Of a stretch of DNA of 64,000 nt, positions 1 through 6,678 are shown in pieces. Numbering within the stretch: the first letter of the stretch is position 1; each line of letters opens with the position of its first letter. Source of the DNA: Solirubrobacter deserti (lineage in GTDB: Bacteria; Actinomycetota; Thermoleophilia; Solirubrobacterales; Solirubrobacteraceae); assembly GCF_003344625.1 (NCBI RefSeq), contig NZ_QPKJ02000002.1:1-64000 (forward strand). Direction: 5' to 3'. The notes below the pieces were generated by a model, which ran no database searches, was not told the origin of the DNA, and saw nothing but the letters and a program-made list of their open reading frames with translations. The position numbers were made by a program, and so were the translations under genes.

Positions 1-62
1 ATCGCTTCCGCCGGAGGTACCGGCAGTAGCGCGGGCCAGGACTGGGCCGTTCAAAGGTACGC

Positions 63-85
63 AACCGTCGAAAAGCACCACTTTG
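63..85 (+). repeat. Intergenic array motif, copy 1
   Basis: First of six copies of a ~23-bp motif with core AACCGTCGAAAAGCACCAC. It lies just beyond the 3' end of the EF-Tu domain III-like gene. A second short block, CGCTTCCGCC, occurs 50 bases to its left at 3-12; the copy at 1041 has the same block at nearly the same distance. Used here as the reference copy for counting matches. Confidence 0.7.
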
Positions 86-94
86 CCGCGGGCT

Positions 95-511
95 CTAGCT
101 ACTCATGTTCCGGTCCGGGGTCGCTTGTTCCGGTCCGGGGTCGCTGATCGACAGGATCGTCCCCGCCGCAATCACACGATGCCCTTCTTGGACTTCCAAC
201 ACCCCGCCCGGATGCACAAGATCCCGCACGGAGGACGGGTACCGAACGAGAACATCCGCACTGCACCTCCCGCCCGGCGGGACCCACAACGTGCCGTCGT
301 GCTCGAACACGTCCTCGCCCGGCCGTATGAAGATCAGGCATCCAGTCAGGTCGCGCTGGCTCTGCTCGGACGCGCCGCCGAACCAGCAGTCGGGCCTGTA
401 GCCGGACCCCACTGGCGTCTGCCGACCACCTTCCGCTGTGGTCGTAAGCAGCAGCGAGGCCACGAGCCGGAAGTGGTCGCCTGACGGAAGGTCGGGCGCG
501 GGTTCGTGCAC
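95..511 (-). CDS. Stand-alone EF-Tu domain III-like protein
   Basis: 138 residues from a GTG start. Four blocks match the last beta-barrel domain of EF-Tu by eye: EGGRQTP (27-33; EF-Tu has EGGRHTP), YRPDCWF (38-44; YRPQFYF), PGEDV (64-68; PGDNV) and EGHRVIAAG (109-117; EGGRTVGAG). There is no G domain and no GTP-binding motif, so it cannot be an elongation factor. In EF-Tu this domain contacts tRNA and EF-Ts; what a free copy does is unknown. The last residues are encoded across a 20-bp tandem duplication that is not a multiple of three, so the C-terminus has probably been rewritten. The gene sits between two copies of the intergenic array motif. Confidence 0.7.
   Translation of the reverse strand: MHEPAPDLPSGDHFRLVASLLLTTTAEGGRQTPVGSGYRPDCWFGGASEQSQRDLTGCLIFIRPGEDVFEHDGTLWVPPGGRCSADVLVRYPSSVRDLVHPGGVLEVQEGHRVIAAGTILSISDPGPEQATPDRNMSS
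106..145. repeat. Perfect 20-bp tandem duplication
   Basis: TGTTCCGGTCCGGGGTCGCT occurs twice head to tail (106-125 and 126-145) with no mismatch. It lies inside the 3' end of the EF-Tu domain III-like gene. Because 20 is not a multiple of three, the two copies are read in different frames and the duplication replaces the original C-terminus. Confidence 0.95.
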
Positions 512-576
512 GCGGGCAACCTACCGCGCTGCCCCCGTGGCAACTGCGCTCTTGCTGTGAGCGGCGAGAGTGGCCG

Positions 577-599
577 GATCGCCGACAAACACCACTTTG
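577..599 (+). repeat. Intergenic array motif, copy 2
   Basis: 18 of 23 bases match copy 1, including an unbroken CACCACTTTG. It lies in the 130-bp gap between the DUF1871-like gene and the EF-Tu domain III-like gene. Confidence 0.7.
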
Positions 600-641
600 G
601 CGGGGCGGGCGTAGATGCTCCGCGTGCATCGAAGGACTACG

Positions 642-947
642 TCACTCGTCGCGCCGTAGTTCGCAGACGGCGTCCGCGAATTCGCCGAGTCGACCGTTGT
701 AGCGGTCACCCCCGAAGTAGTAGGCCATGACGTCACCCGCGATCTGAAGGACATCTTCACGACTATCGGCCTCCGCAAGGACCAGGCGCGTGATTCGAGC
801 GGCCTCGGAGTCGTATTCGTCAGCTGGTGCACCCGTCGTGACGAGCCCGACTGGGTCCGCGTGGACGAGGGCGGCCGCCACGTCGCGAAAGATCAACGCG
901 AAGCGATCTGTGGCCTGCCACTCCGGATCGTTCGGGTCAACCGGCAC
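642..947 (-). CDS. DUF1871-like small protein
   Basis: 101 residues, GTG start. The pattern DPVGL (31-35) followed by PADEYDSEA (41-49) resembles the DPIG...DEYD signature of the DUF1871 family, small soluble proteins of unknown function found in accessory and toxin-immunity contexts. The rest is predicted mostly helical. No signal peptide or membrane segment. It is transcribed alone on the minus strand, 177 bp after the ADP-ribosyltransferase-like gene, with an array motif on each side. Family assignment is by eye and moderate; a role as an immunity protein is only a guess from context. Confidence 0.55.
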   Translation of the reverse strand: MPVDPNDPEWQATDRFALIFRDVAAALVHADPVGLVTTGAPADEYDSEAARITRLVLAEADSREDVLQIAGDVMAYYFGGDRYNGRLGEFADAVCELRRDE

Positions 948-1040
948 GCGCGCGACCGTATCGTCTCGATCGGCTCAGTCCCGCTTCCGCCTGAACGGAG
1001 CGGTGGCACTCCGGCCGGAGACTGCCGGCCAAATGAGCGA

Positions 1041-1063
1041 AACCATCGATAAACACCACATTC
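1041..1063 (+). repeat. Intergenic array motif, copy 3
   Basis: 18 of 23 bases match copy 1 (AACCATCGATAAACACCAC). It lies between the ADP-ribosyltransferase-like gene and the DUF1871-like gene. The accessory block CGCTTCCGCC is found at 982-991, 49 bases to the left, against 50 bases for copy 1, so the element is probably about 83 bp with two conserved ends. Confidence 0.7.
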
Positions 1064-1124
1064 GCTGAGCTCCGAGAAGCCGCCGTCTTCGCACGTGACC
1101 GAGGAGACCGCGGCGGGCCGCTCA

Positions 1125-1469
1125 TCAGGAAGGAGAGCGCAGCAGGCGGATGCGTGTCGGCTCGATCGGCTGGGTCCAGCAGAGGAACCCATCGATGATT
1201 CGGCAGGGCATGTCGAGGGGCCGGTCCTCGGCGTCGAAGTCGTGCGCAAGCGTGACCTCCCACACGTCGAGCTCGCCATGAAGGTGTCGCCCCATGGCGA
1301 CGAACCATCGCGCTTCTTCGCGATCGCGTGACAGGAAGATGCCGGCTTGTTCAGCCCCGATCGCGCCCGGGATGTTGTGTTCGGTGCCCATGCGGCGCCA
1401 GTCGAGTCCAAAACGGCGAATGGACTCGCGGTTTGCGCTGGGGCTTACGTGGAAAAGCACCGTCGCCAC
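1125..1469 (-). CDS. ADP-ribosyltransferase / 2'-phosphotransferase-like protein
   Basis: 114 residues. It opens with a strand and the pattern HVSPSANRESIRRFGLD (7-23), typical of ADP-ribosyltransferase and RNA 2'-phosphotransferase folds, where an H/R at the first strand binds NAD. GIFLSRDREEARWF (43-56) matches the next conserved block (fold element before the catalytic loop). No clear catalytic glutamate can be assigned by eye. Proteins of this size and type are common in mobile and toxin-antitoxin contexts. Start is ATG at 1469. Neighbours on both sides are separated by array motifs, so it seems to be its own unit. Confidence 0.55.
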   Translation of the reverse strand: MATVLFHVSPSANRESIRRFGLDWRRMGTEHNIPGAIGAEQAGIFLSRDREEARWFVAMGRHLHGELDVWEVTLAHDFDAEDRPLDMPCRIIDGFLCWTQPIEPTRIRLLRSPS

Positions 1470-1544
1470 CGGGCCATTGTGGCGACGTGGCGCTGCTTCA
1501 TCGCAGCCGGCGAGCCCGTACCGCTCGACCAGGAGAGGAGCGTC

Positions 1545-1567
1545 TTTCGTCGAGAAGCGCTACTTAG
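1545..1567 (+). repeat. Intergenic array motif, copy 4
   Basis: 16 of 23 bases match copy 1 and 18 of 23 match copy 5. It lies between the divergent ADP-ribosyltransferase-like gene (minus) and the 58-residue gene (plus). The motif keeps the same orientation even though the flanking genes point apart, which argues against it being a promoter. Confidence 0.6.
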
Positions 1568-1618
1568 GCTGGCCCGGCAGCTACCGTCGGACCCGTACTC
1601 AACGACCGCCGCGACGAC

Positions 1619-1795
1619 ATGACCCTCGCCGAACTGGTCGAGGAGCTCGAGCTCTCCTACCCCGAGAAGGTTGCGAGCTTCGAACGGCGGTATCCCGAGG
1701 CGATGGCCGGGGTCGCCGAGGACGATCTCGACGCATGTGATCCCGAGGACCTTGACGACCTCGCTGGCGACCTTCGCAGGCTGCTCCGCGTCTGA
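1619..1795 (+). CDS. Small acidic protein (58 residues)
   Basis: A short frame with clean actinobacterial codon use (most third positions G or C). It encodes a Leu/Glu/Asp-rich protein, beginning MTLAELVEELELSYPEK and ending DLDDLAGDLRRLLRV, predicted all-helical with an acidic centre. No known family is recognised. The frame is closed upstream by a TAG at 1565, so it is not part of a longer gene; the opposite strand also has an open frame but its composition is less natural. It might be an antitoxin-like or adaptor protein, but nothing in the sequence decides that. Confidence 0.5.
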   Translation: MTLAELVEELELSYPEKVASFERRYPEAMAGVAEDDLDACDPEDLDDLAGDLRRLLRV

Positions 1796-1819
1796 GCGCG
1801 CAGCAGCCCTCACGTTCTG

Positions 1820-1842
1820 TTTCGTCGAGTAACGCCACTTTC
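1820..1842 (+). repeat. Intergenic array motif, copy 5
   Basis: 15 of 23 bases match copy 1 and 18 of 23 match copy 4 (TTTCGTCGAGTAACGCCAC). It lies between the 58-residue and 65-residue genes, in the same orientation as the other copies. Confidence 0.6.
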
Positions 1843-1910
1843 GTTCCTCGTACGAGGTGCGCATCCCTCGGACGGCGCCTCGCGATGAATGCCGCTGTAG
1901 GTTGCGACGC

Positions 1911-2108
1911 ATGAACGACGACCAAGCGGGGACGGGCGCGACCACGGCTGTGCTCGTAGACACGCTGCTCGATCTTGAGGTCGACGTAGATCAGGTTCTG
2001 CAGATGACGACGGACGAGAAAGTCGCGGCTGTGAGCGCCGCTGCTGCTCGCGGAGACCTGTCTCAGGCGAAGGTCGAGTCTTTGCGCGGCTTTGGGATTC
2101 CCATCTGA
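1911..2108 (+). CDS. Hypothetical small protein (65 residues)
   Basis: ATG start at 1911. The protein is mostly helical, acidic in the first half, with TDEKVAAVSAAAARGDL near residue 38 and a hydrophobic tail ending GFGIPI. No family recognised, no signal peptide or membrane segment. Codon use is less GC-biased than in the chromosome after 4 kb, like its neighbours in this array. Alone between array motif copies 5 and 6. Confidence 0.45.
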   Translation: MNDDQAGTGATTAVLVDTLLDLEVDVDQVLQMTTDEKVAAVSAAAARGDLSQAKVESLRGFGIPI

Positions 2109-2148
2109 GAGCCGAGACCGGCGGCCCTGCCCACCGTCGAAGTAGCGG

Positions 2149-2171
2149 AACCGTCCAAAAGCGCTCTGTAT
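2149..2171 (+). repeat. Intergenic array motif, copy 6
   Basis: The first 16 bases match copy 1 at 14 positions (AACCGTCCAAAAGCGC); the right end is degenerate. It lies between the 65-residue gene and the pentapeptide-repeat gene and is the last clear copy. Confidence 0.55.
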
Positions 2172-2362
2172 GGCGGCGTGTTTTCGTTGCCGGAGGAGGG
2201 CTTCGCCGCCCGCTCGCACTTCACCTCGCATGAATGTCAGCGCACGCACAATCACGATCGTTCTGTCCCGAGCCCTGTCCCCGCTTCCCAGCGCTGATCG
2301 AATCGACACCTCTGGGCCAGCGCTTCCGATTGGGCTTAGGGCGGTGGGACTATGCCGCCAAG

Positions 2363-3475
2363 ATGTCTAACGAGCCAGCCCGGGGGGCCCAAGACAGCGC
2401 TAAAGACTCCGTAGGACCAGTGGCCGCCGGAGCGATTGCCGGGATCGGCGCCTTGCTGTCGTTCGCGGTTAGCTTGGTGACTGGCGCCGGAGTGCTATCC
2501 GCGGTCGGGGTGTCCGTCCTCTTGGGAGTGGGACTGTTCCTTTGGGCGCGTGACGCTAGTAAAGGATGGGGTGATCTCGGGCAAAGCATCTTCGTGAGCG
2601 TTGTCGTGGCGATCGCTTTGACCGCTGCGCAGCGGGACGGGGATAAGCGCCGCGAAGACCAGCTCCGGTTAAACGAACGCCGGCAGCAACGAGCCGATGA
2701 GAAGGAGAATCTGCAACTAACGCTCACGCTCGAGGAGGACCTAACCGGCTTGGCCCTTCCGGGACGGGACCTAAGTGGTCTTTTCCTGGTCCGCAAGATT
2801 CTCAAGAGAGCAAATCTGCAAGGTGCGGATCTTCGCCGCTCAGACCTTTCCGCCAGCGTGTTCGATGGCGCGACTTTGCGATGGGCACGGCTGGACCGGG
2901 CACGGATGGCGGGGACGCGCTTCGTCGGCACGGATCTCCGTGAAGCCCGGTTCGACGGCGCCAACCTCTCCGGTGTGTACTTCCGAGGCGCCAAGTCCCG
3001 ACGACTGAACGAGACTTCGTTCCGGCACGCGACACTCAACGCAAGCCATTTGGAACGTGCGGAACTTGTGGCGGCTGATCTTACAGAGAGCTCGCTGTAC
3101 GAGGCTCAACTCGACTGGGTCGACGCTAGACAGACCATTCTCCGGGACGCTGATCTGATGTGGGCCGACCTCCACGGAGCGAACCTGGCCGGCGCTGATC
3201 TCCGTGGCGCGAGTCTGCAAGGAACGAACTTCTGCGGCGCAGCTGGGCTGGACTCGGCGCGGCTTGCCGGCGCGCAGTACAGCCCCGATACACGGTGGCC
3301 GCGTGGGTTCGACCCGAAGTCTCGAGGGGCCACGAAAGACGAGTTCATCACGGTTGAGGAGGGATCTCTGGGTCAGCCGGTATGCATCGTCGGTCCGCTT
3401 CACGACGAAGAGGACCTCCCGTTCGACGGGAGCGATATCCCGTTCCTCGGGCAACATGGCGATAGCGACCCTTGA
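2363..3475 (+). CDS. Membrane-anchored pentapeptide-repeat protein
   Basis: 370 residues from ATG 2363, chosen because the frame upstream to 2234 has atypical composition. Residues about 20-65 form two hydrophobic helices and a third follows near 80-95, then a charged linker rich in Arg, Glu and Gln (about 97-125). From about residue 125 to 290 the protein is built of A(D/N)LxxA-type pentapeptides such as ANLQGADLRRSDL and ANLAGADLRGASL, which fold as a right-handed quadrilateral beta-helix. The last ~50 residues are acidic and non-repetitive. The family acts through protein or DNA-mimic interactions, and its target cannot be read from sequence. Codon use is clearly less GC-biased than downstream genes, suggesting acquisition. 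Confidence 0.8.
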   Translation: MSNEPARGAQDSAKDSVGPVAAGAIAGIGALLSFAVSLVTGAGVLSAVGVSVLLGVGLFLWARDASKGWGDLGQSIFVSVVVAIALTAAQRDGDKRREDQLRLNERRQQRADEKENLQLTLTLEEDLTGLALPGRDLSGLFLVRKILKRANLQGADLRRSDLSASVFDGATLRWARLDRARMAGTRFVGTDLREARFDGANLSGVYFRGAKSRRLNETSFRHATLNASHLERAELVAADLTESSLYEAQLDWVDARQTILRDADLMWADLHGANLAGADLRGASLQGTNFCGAAGLDSARLAGAQYSPDTRWPRGFDPKSRGATKDEFITVEEGSLGQPVCIVGPLHDEEDLPFDGSDIPFLGQHGDSDP

Positions 3476-3957
3476 GCCACCACCTCATGCTAAGTGGCGC
3501 TGCCGGGGCCGTACGGGCGCCGAGCCGCCGCGCTACTGCCCCACCGGCTTGGACCGCCCGTGCGGGAGGGCCTCTTCAGGTCGTTGATGCGCGCGCTCAC
3601 TGTCGACGTGGCCGCTCTCTGGCGCGCTGGTGACACCGGACGGGTGCGAGTCGTCACGGGTGCTTACGACGGACCCGTCGGCGGACGACGCGCTTCGACG
3701 GCGGTCGAAATATGCGTAATTGTGGACTACGCTTCTTTCCAAGATCTTCGAACTACCCGCTCCGGTGGCAGCGTGCTTGCGACCGCAGCGCGAATCGCAA
3801 TTGCGTGAGAGGCCGCGCCGAAGGCCGCTTTGACTGTCGGCTAGGGCGTCCCGTTTGCGGACGATACGCACGTTCAGTTACAGGACGGTCGAGCACGCCG
3901 CCGAACGACCGATCGGGGACGCACTAACCGTCATGCTGCTGGTTGCGGCCGGGACCG
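3476..3957. other. Stretch without a convincing gene; island edge
   Basis: 482 bp between the pentapeptide-repeat gene and the hydrolase gene. Frames of up to about 100 codons exist on both strands (for example a plus frame from 3587 to 3808) but none has convincing codon use or a recognisable product. Base composition changes from the lower-GC left part to the very GC-rich chromosome at about 3.9 kb. A weak reverse-oriented partial match to the array motif (AAGTGGCGCT) begins near 3491. Confidence 0.5.
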
Positions 3958-5262
3958 TCAGCGCGCGCGAGTGACGGCACCGCGCCCGCCGAGGTGAACG
4001 TCGAAGAACTCGACCACCCGTCGCTCGTACTCGCGCGGGTACTGGCGCAGCGCGGCCGTGTGAGAGGCGTGCGGCAGGTGCCAGAGGTGCGAGCGCTCGC
4101 CGCCGGCGTGGTCGTAGAGGTCGCCCCAGGTCTTCTCGACCTCGCCGGCCGCGATCAGCAGGCTCGGCGCGCGCATGCGGGCGATCTGGTCGGCGAGCGA
4201 GACGTCCGGGCCGGAGGTGCCCTGGATGGCCTCGATGGTCTTGAACATGAGCCAGCCGTTGAGGCGGGTCACGGGGCTGGAGGTGTACTCCTTGAGGTCC
4301 TCGTAGCCGATCGCGGCGGTCCCGTCGGCGACGACGGCGTTGACGTCGGTGCGGCGGGCGGCGATGTCGATCGCCATGTCGGCGCCGGTGGAGAGGCCGA
4401 GTGCGCCCACTCGGCCGGGCTGGACGTCCTCGCGCGTGGCGAGATAGTCGAGCGCGGCGGCGGCGTCCTTCTCGCGGCCCCAGCCGTAGGAGTTGGGGGT
4501 GCCGCCGCTGTCGCCCGTCCCGCGACCGCTGAAGAGCAGTACGCCGTACCCGTGGCGGACGAGCATCCGCGCGTGGCTGAGGGTGCCGCGGATGTCGCCG
4601 CTGCCGCCCGACATCATCAGCACGGCCGCGCCGGTGCGGGACGGGTGGTACCAGGCGTCGAGTTCCAGGCCGTCGGACGTGGTCAGGTGCACCGGCTCAT
4701 AGGCGGCGCTCGGCGGGCTGCCGACGGCCCGGTGCAGCGAGTGGACCTCGATGATGGCCATGCCGACCGGCATGTGGACGAACAGCGCCACGAGCGGGGA
4801 GACGGCGACCACGCCGGCGCGGATCGCCCAGCGCTTGAACGGGCTCGCGGTGCGCTCGCCGCGATGGCGGAACGGGATCCAGGCCGCGAGCGCGATCAGC
4901 ACGACGCCGGCGCCGAGCGCGAGGACGCCGGTGACGTCGTTGGCGGTGACGCCCTCGGACACGATGTGATGCGCGTGACGGCCACCGTTGAGCGTGGCGA
5001 GCACGCCGAACGTGAACGCCGTCGCCGCGCGGAGGCCGGGGCGCATCGACTCGAATCGGGCGACGGCGGCCAGTGTGGTCACGAGCGCGATCGCCAGCGC
5101 GATCCCGTGCTGGAAGAGCGGCACGCCGGCACCGGGAAGCAGGATCGCGTCGTCGACCGCGTGCGCGAGCGCGAACACGGCCGCCACGCTGAACACCACC
5201 GCCTCCGCCGAACGAGCACGAAGCCGTGGGAGCCGAGGCGCCCTCAGGGCAGAGGTGGTCAT
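3958..5262 (-). CDS. Membrane alpha/beta hydrolase
   Basis: 434 residues. The first ~170 residues contain about five hydrophobic helices, so the catalytic part is tethered to the membrane. From about residue 185 it is an alpha/beta hydrolase: MSGGSGD (217-223) forms the oxyanion region, GLSTG (289-293) is the nucleophile elbow with Ser291, and HASH near residue 406 supplies the likely catalytic His. The substrate is not evident; the closest general class is dienelactone-hydrolase or S9-like hydrolases with an N-terminal membrane domain. ATG 5262 is preceded by a GGAG ribosome site. A long open frame on the opposite strand is its mirror image. Confidence 0.8.
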   Translation of the reverse strand: MTTSALRAPRLPRLRARSAEAVVFSVAAVFALAHAVDDAILLPGAGVPLFQHGIALAIALVTTLAAVARFESMRPGLRAATAFTFGVLATLNGGRHAHHIVSEGVTANDVTGVLALGAGVVLIALAAWIPFRHRGERTASPFKRWAIRAGVVAVSPLVALFVHMPVGMAIIEVHSLHRAVGSPPSAAYEPVHLTTSDGLELDAWYHPSRTGAAVLMMSGGSGDIRGTLSHARMLVRHGYGVLLFSGRGTGDSGGTPNSYGWGREKDAAAALDYLATREDVQPGRVGALGLSTGADMAIDIAARRTDVNAVVADGTAAIGYEDLKEYTSSPVTRLNGWLMFKTIEAIQGTSGPDVSLADQIARMRAPSLLIAAGEVEKTWGDLYDHAGGERSHLWHLPHASHTAALRQYPREYERRVVEFFDVHLGGRGAVTRAR

Positions 5263-5462
5263 CTTGAAGCTCCGTCGCTCGCCGTTGGGGACATGCCGAC
5301 AGCGTCTCTTGAACGCGGCGCCGCCGACACCGAGCAGCCAGGCGTGCTGACCTCCCCGACATGTCCGGGTGAGGGTGCGGCTGCCCGCACCTGCGACGGC
5401 TCGCGTCCCTCGCGCGTGAAGCCGCAAATCCCCTGCGACTCCGAGGCGAGCCGCTGGCCGAG

Positions 5463-6638
5463 CTAGAAGTCCAGCGCGCGGATCCGGGTGACGTACTTCG
5501 TCCAGCCGGTGGTGCGCTCGTCGCCGGTCCAGTAGAGGACGCGGTTGGCGCCGCGCAGGCCGCGCGGCGTGACCGGCCGCGCGCAGAAGCCGTCCGGCCT
5601 CGCGGTGAGCTGTCGCGTTGTCCAGGTCCGGCCTTCGTCCGGCGTGAACCACTGCTCGACCTGGCTCCACGTGCCGATCGTTCGCGACAGGTAGACGAAG
5701 CGCGGGTCCTCGTGGTCGAGCGACGCCCCGCCGGACCCGAAGTGCTCGCGTCCGCGTCCCGCCTCGATGATCTTGCGGCTGACCCACCGCTCACCGTTGT
5801 GGTACGCGTAGTAAAAGGTGTCCTGGCCGGCTCGCAGCCGTGTGTAGACGACGCGCGGGCGGCCCTCGGCGGTGAGCGCGATGTCCATCGGCCAGGCGCT
5901 CCCGCCCTGTGCGGTGAAGCGGTAGATGCGGTCGAGCGCGGAGACGTGCAGTGGCACGTCGTCCAGGGTTCCGAGCCGGCGCCCGCTCATCGCGGAGAGC
6001 TCTCCTGCTTCATAGCGGAGGTAGTGGAGGCCACTGGGCGTGCTGTGCGCGTTCCCGTTGCTGAAGATCGCGTGGATCCGCCGGTTGCCGTCCCCGACGT
6101 ACTTGGCGTACGGCCGCGCCCCGCCGCCGCTGCGGACGAGCTCGCGTGCCGGCACCCACGTGTGGCCGTCCTCGGTGTAGGAGAACGTCGGGTTCCAGCC
6201 GCCGCCGCGCCAGAACAGCCACAGCTTGTCCCGGAGCTGGATCGGGTTCGGGTACGTGTAGCCCAGCCCGCCGGGGACGTTGGTCGGCACGGTCCGGACC
6301 CGCCCGAACTCCTGGATCGAGTGACGATGCAGGGCGACCATGTAGCGCATCACGCTCGGGATGCCGGGCGGCGGCAGGTGGTGTCCGGAGTGCGGTGAGA
6401 AGAACACCATCAGGTGCCCGTCGCGGCGGAACACGAGCGAAGGGTTGTTGTGATCGTCGCGGCCCAGGCCGCGGAAGATCAGGCGCTTGGACAGCCGGCC
6501 GCCGCGGGTGTAGCGGGCGACCCACACGTTGCCGGTCGTCGAGATCCAGCCGGTGAAGGTGTGCCCGTCGTGCGAGATCGCGCGCGGATCGCCGAAGTAC
6601 GACCACGCACCGGCTCCGAGCTCGCGATCCACCGCCAT
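5463..6638 (-). CDS. BNR_4-type sialidase-fold (beta-propeller) protein
   Basis: 391 residues from ATG 6638, which has a strong GAGGAGGA ribosome site; the frame extends further upstream but that part looks non-coding. The sequence is a run of blades with Asp-box-like and BNR elements, such as DHNNPSLVFRRDGHLMVFF, SYTEDGHTWVPA and TPDEGRTWTT, matching the BNR_4 family of polysaccharide-active or carbohydrate-binding propellers. No signal peptide is visible, so a cytoplasmic location or non-classical export is possible. Substrate unknown. It lies 40 bp after another propeller-like gene on the same strand and may share its transcript. Confidence 0.7.
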   Translation of the reverse strand: MAVDRELGAGAWSYFGDPRAISHDGHTFTGWISTTGNVWVARYTRGGRLSKRLIFRGLGRDDHNNPSLVFRRDGHLMVFFSPHSGHHLPPPGIPSVMRYMVALHRHSIQEFGRVRTVPTNVPGGLGYTYPNPIQLRDKLWLFWRGGGWNPTFSYTEDGHTWVPARELVRSGGGARPYAKYVGDGNRRIHAIFSNGNAHSTPSGLHYLRYEAGELSAMSGRRLGTLDDVPLHVSALDRIYRFTAQGGSAWPMDIALTAEGRPRVVYTRLRAGQDTFYYAYHNGERWVSRKIIEAGRGREHFGSGGASLDHEDPRFVYLSRTIGTWSQVEQWFTPDEGRTWTTRQLTARPDGFCARPVTPRGLRGANRVLYWTGDERTTGWTKYVTRIRALDF

Positions 6639-6678
6639 CGTGTCCTCCTCCTCGAGGGTTTGGGCGAGTATCCCTGAG

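Noticed and set aside
1..2200. Classical integron attC sites
   Set aside because: The RYYYAAC and GTTRRRY ends and a matching hairpin were not found at the motif copies by eye, so the array is described without calling it an integron.
3491..3510. A possible seventh, reverse-oriented copy of the array motif (AAGTGGCGCT)
   Set aside because: Only about 12 bases match and the second half does not; orientation is opposite to the other six copies.
3587..3808. A plus-strand frame of about 73 codons
   Set aside because: Poor codon bias, no ribosome site and no recognisable domain; a minus-strand frame covers the same bases.
3943..5466. A 507-codon open frame on the plus strand
   Set aside because: It mirrors the hydrolase gene on the minus strand; composition is Arg/Ala/Gly-rich and no domain is recognisable. 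Similar mirror frames (for example 32895-35948 minus, 29089-31176 plus, 12520-14121 plus) were rejected for the same reason.
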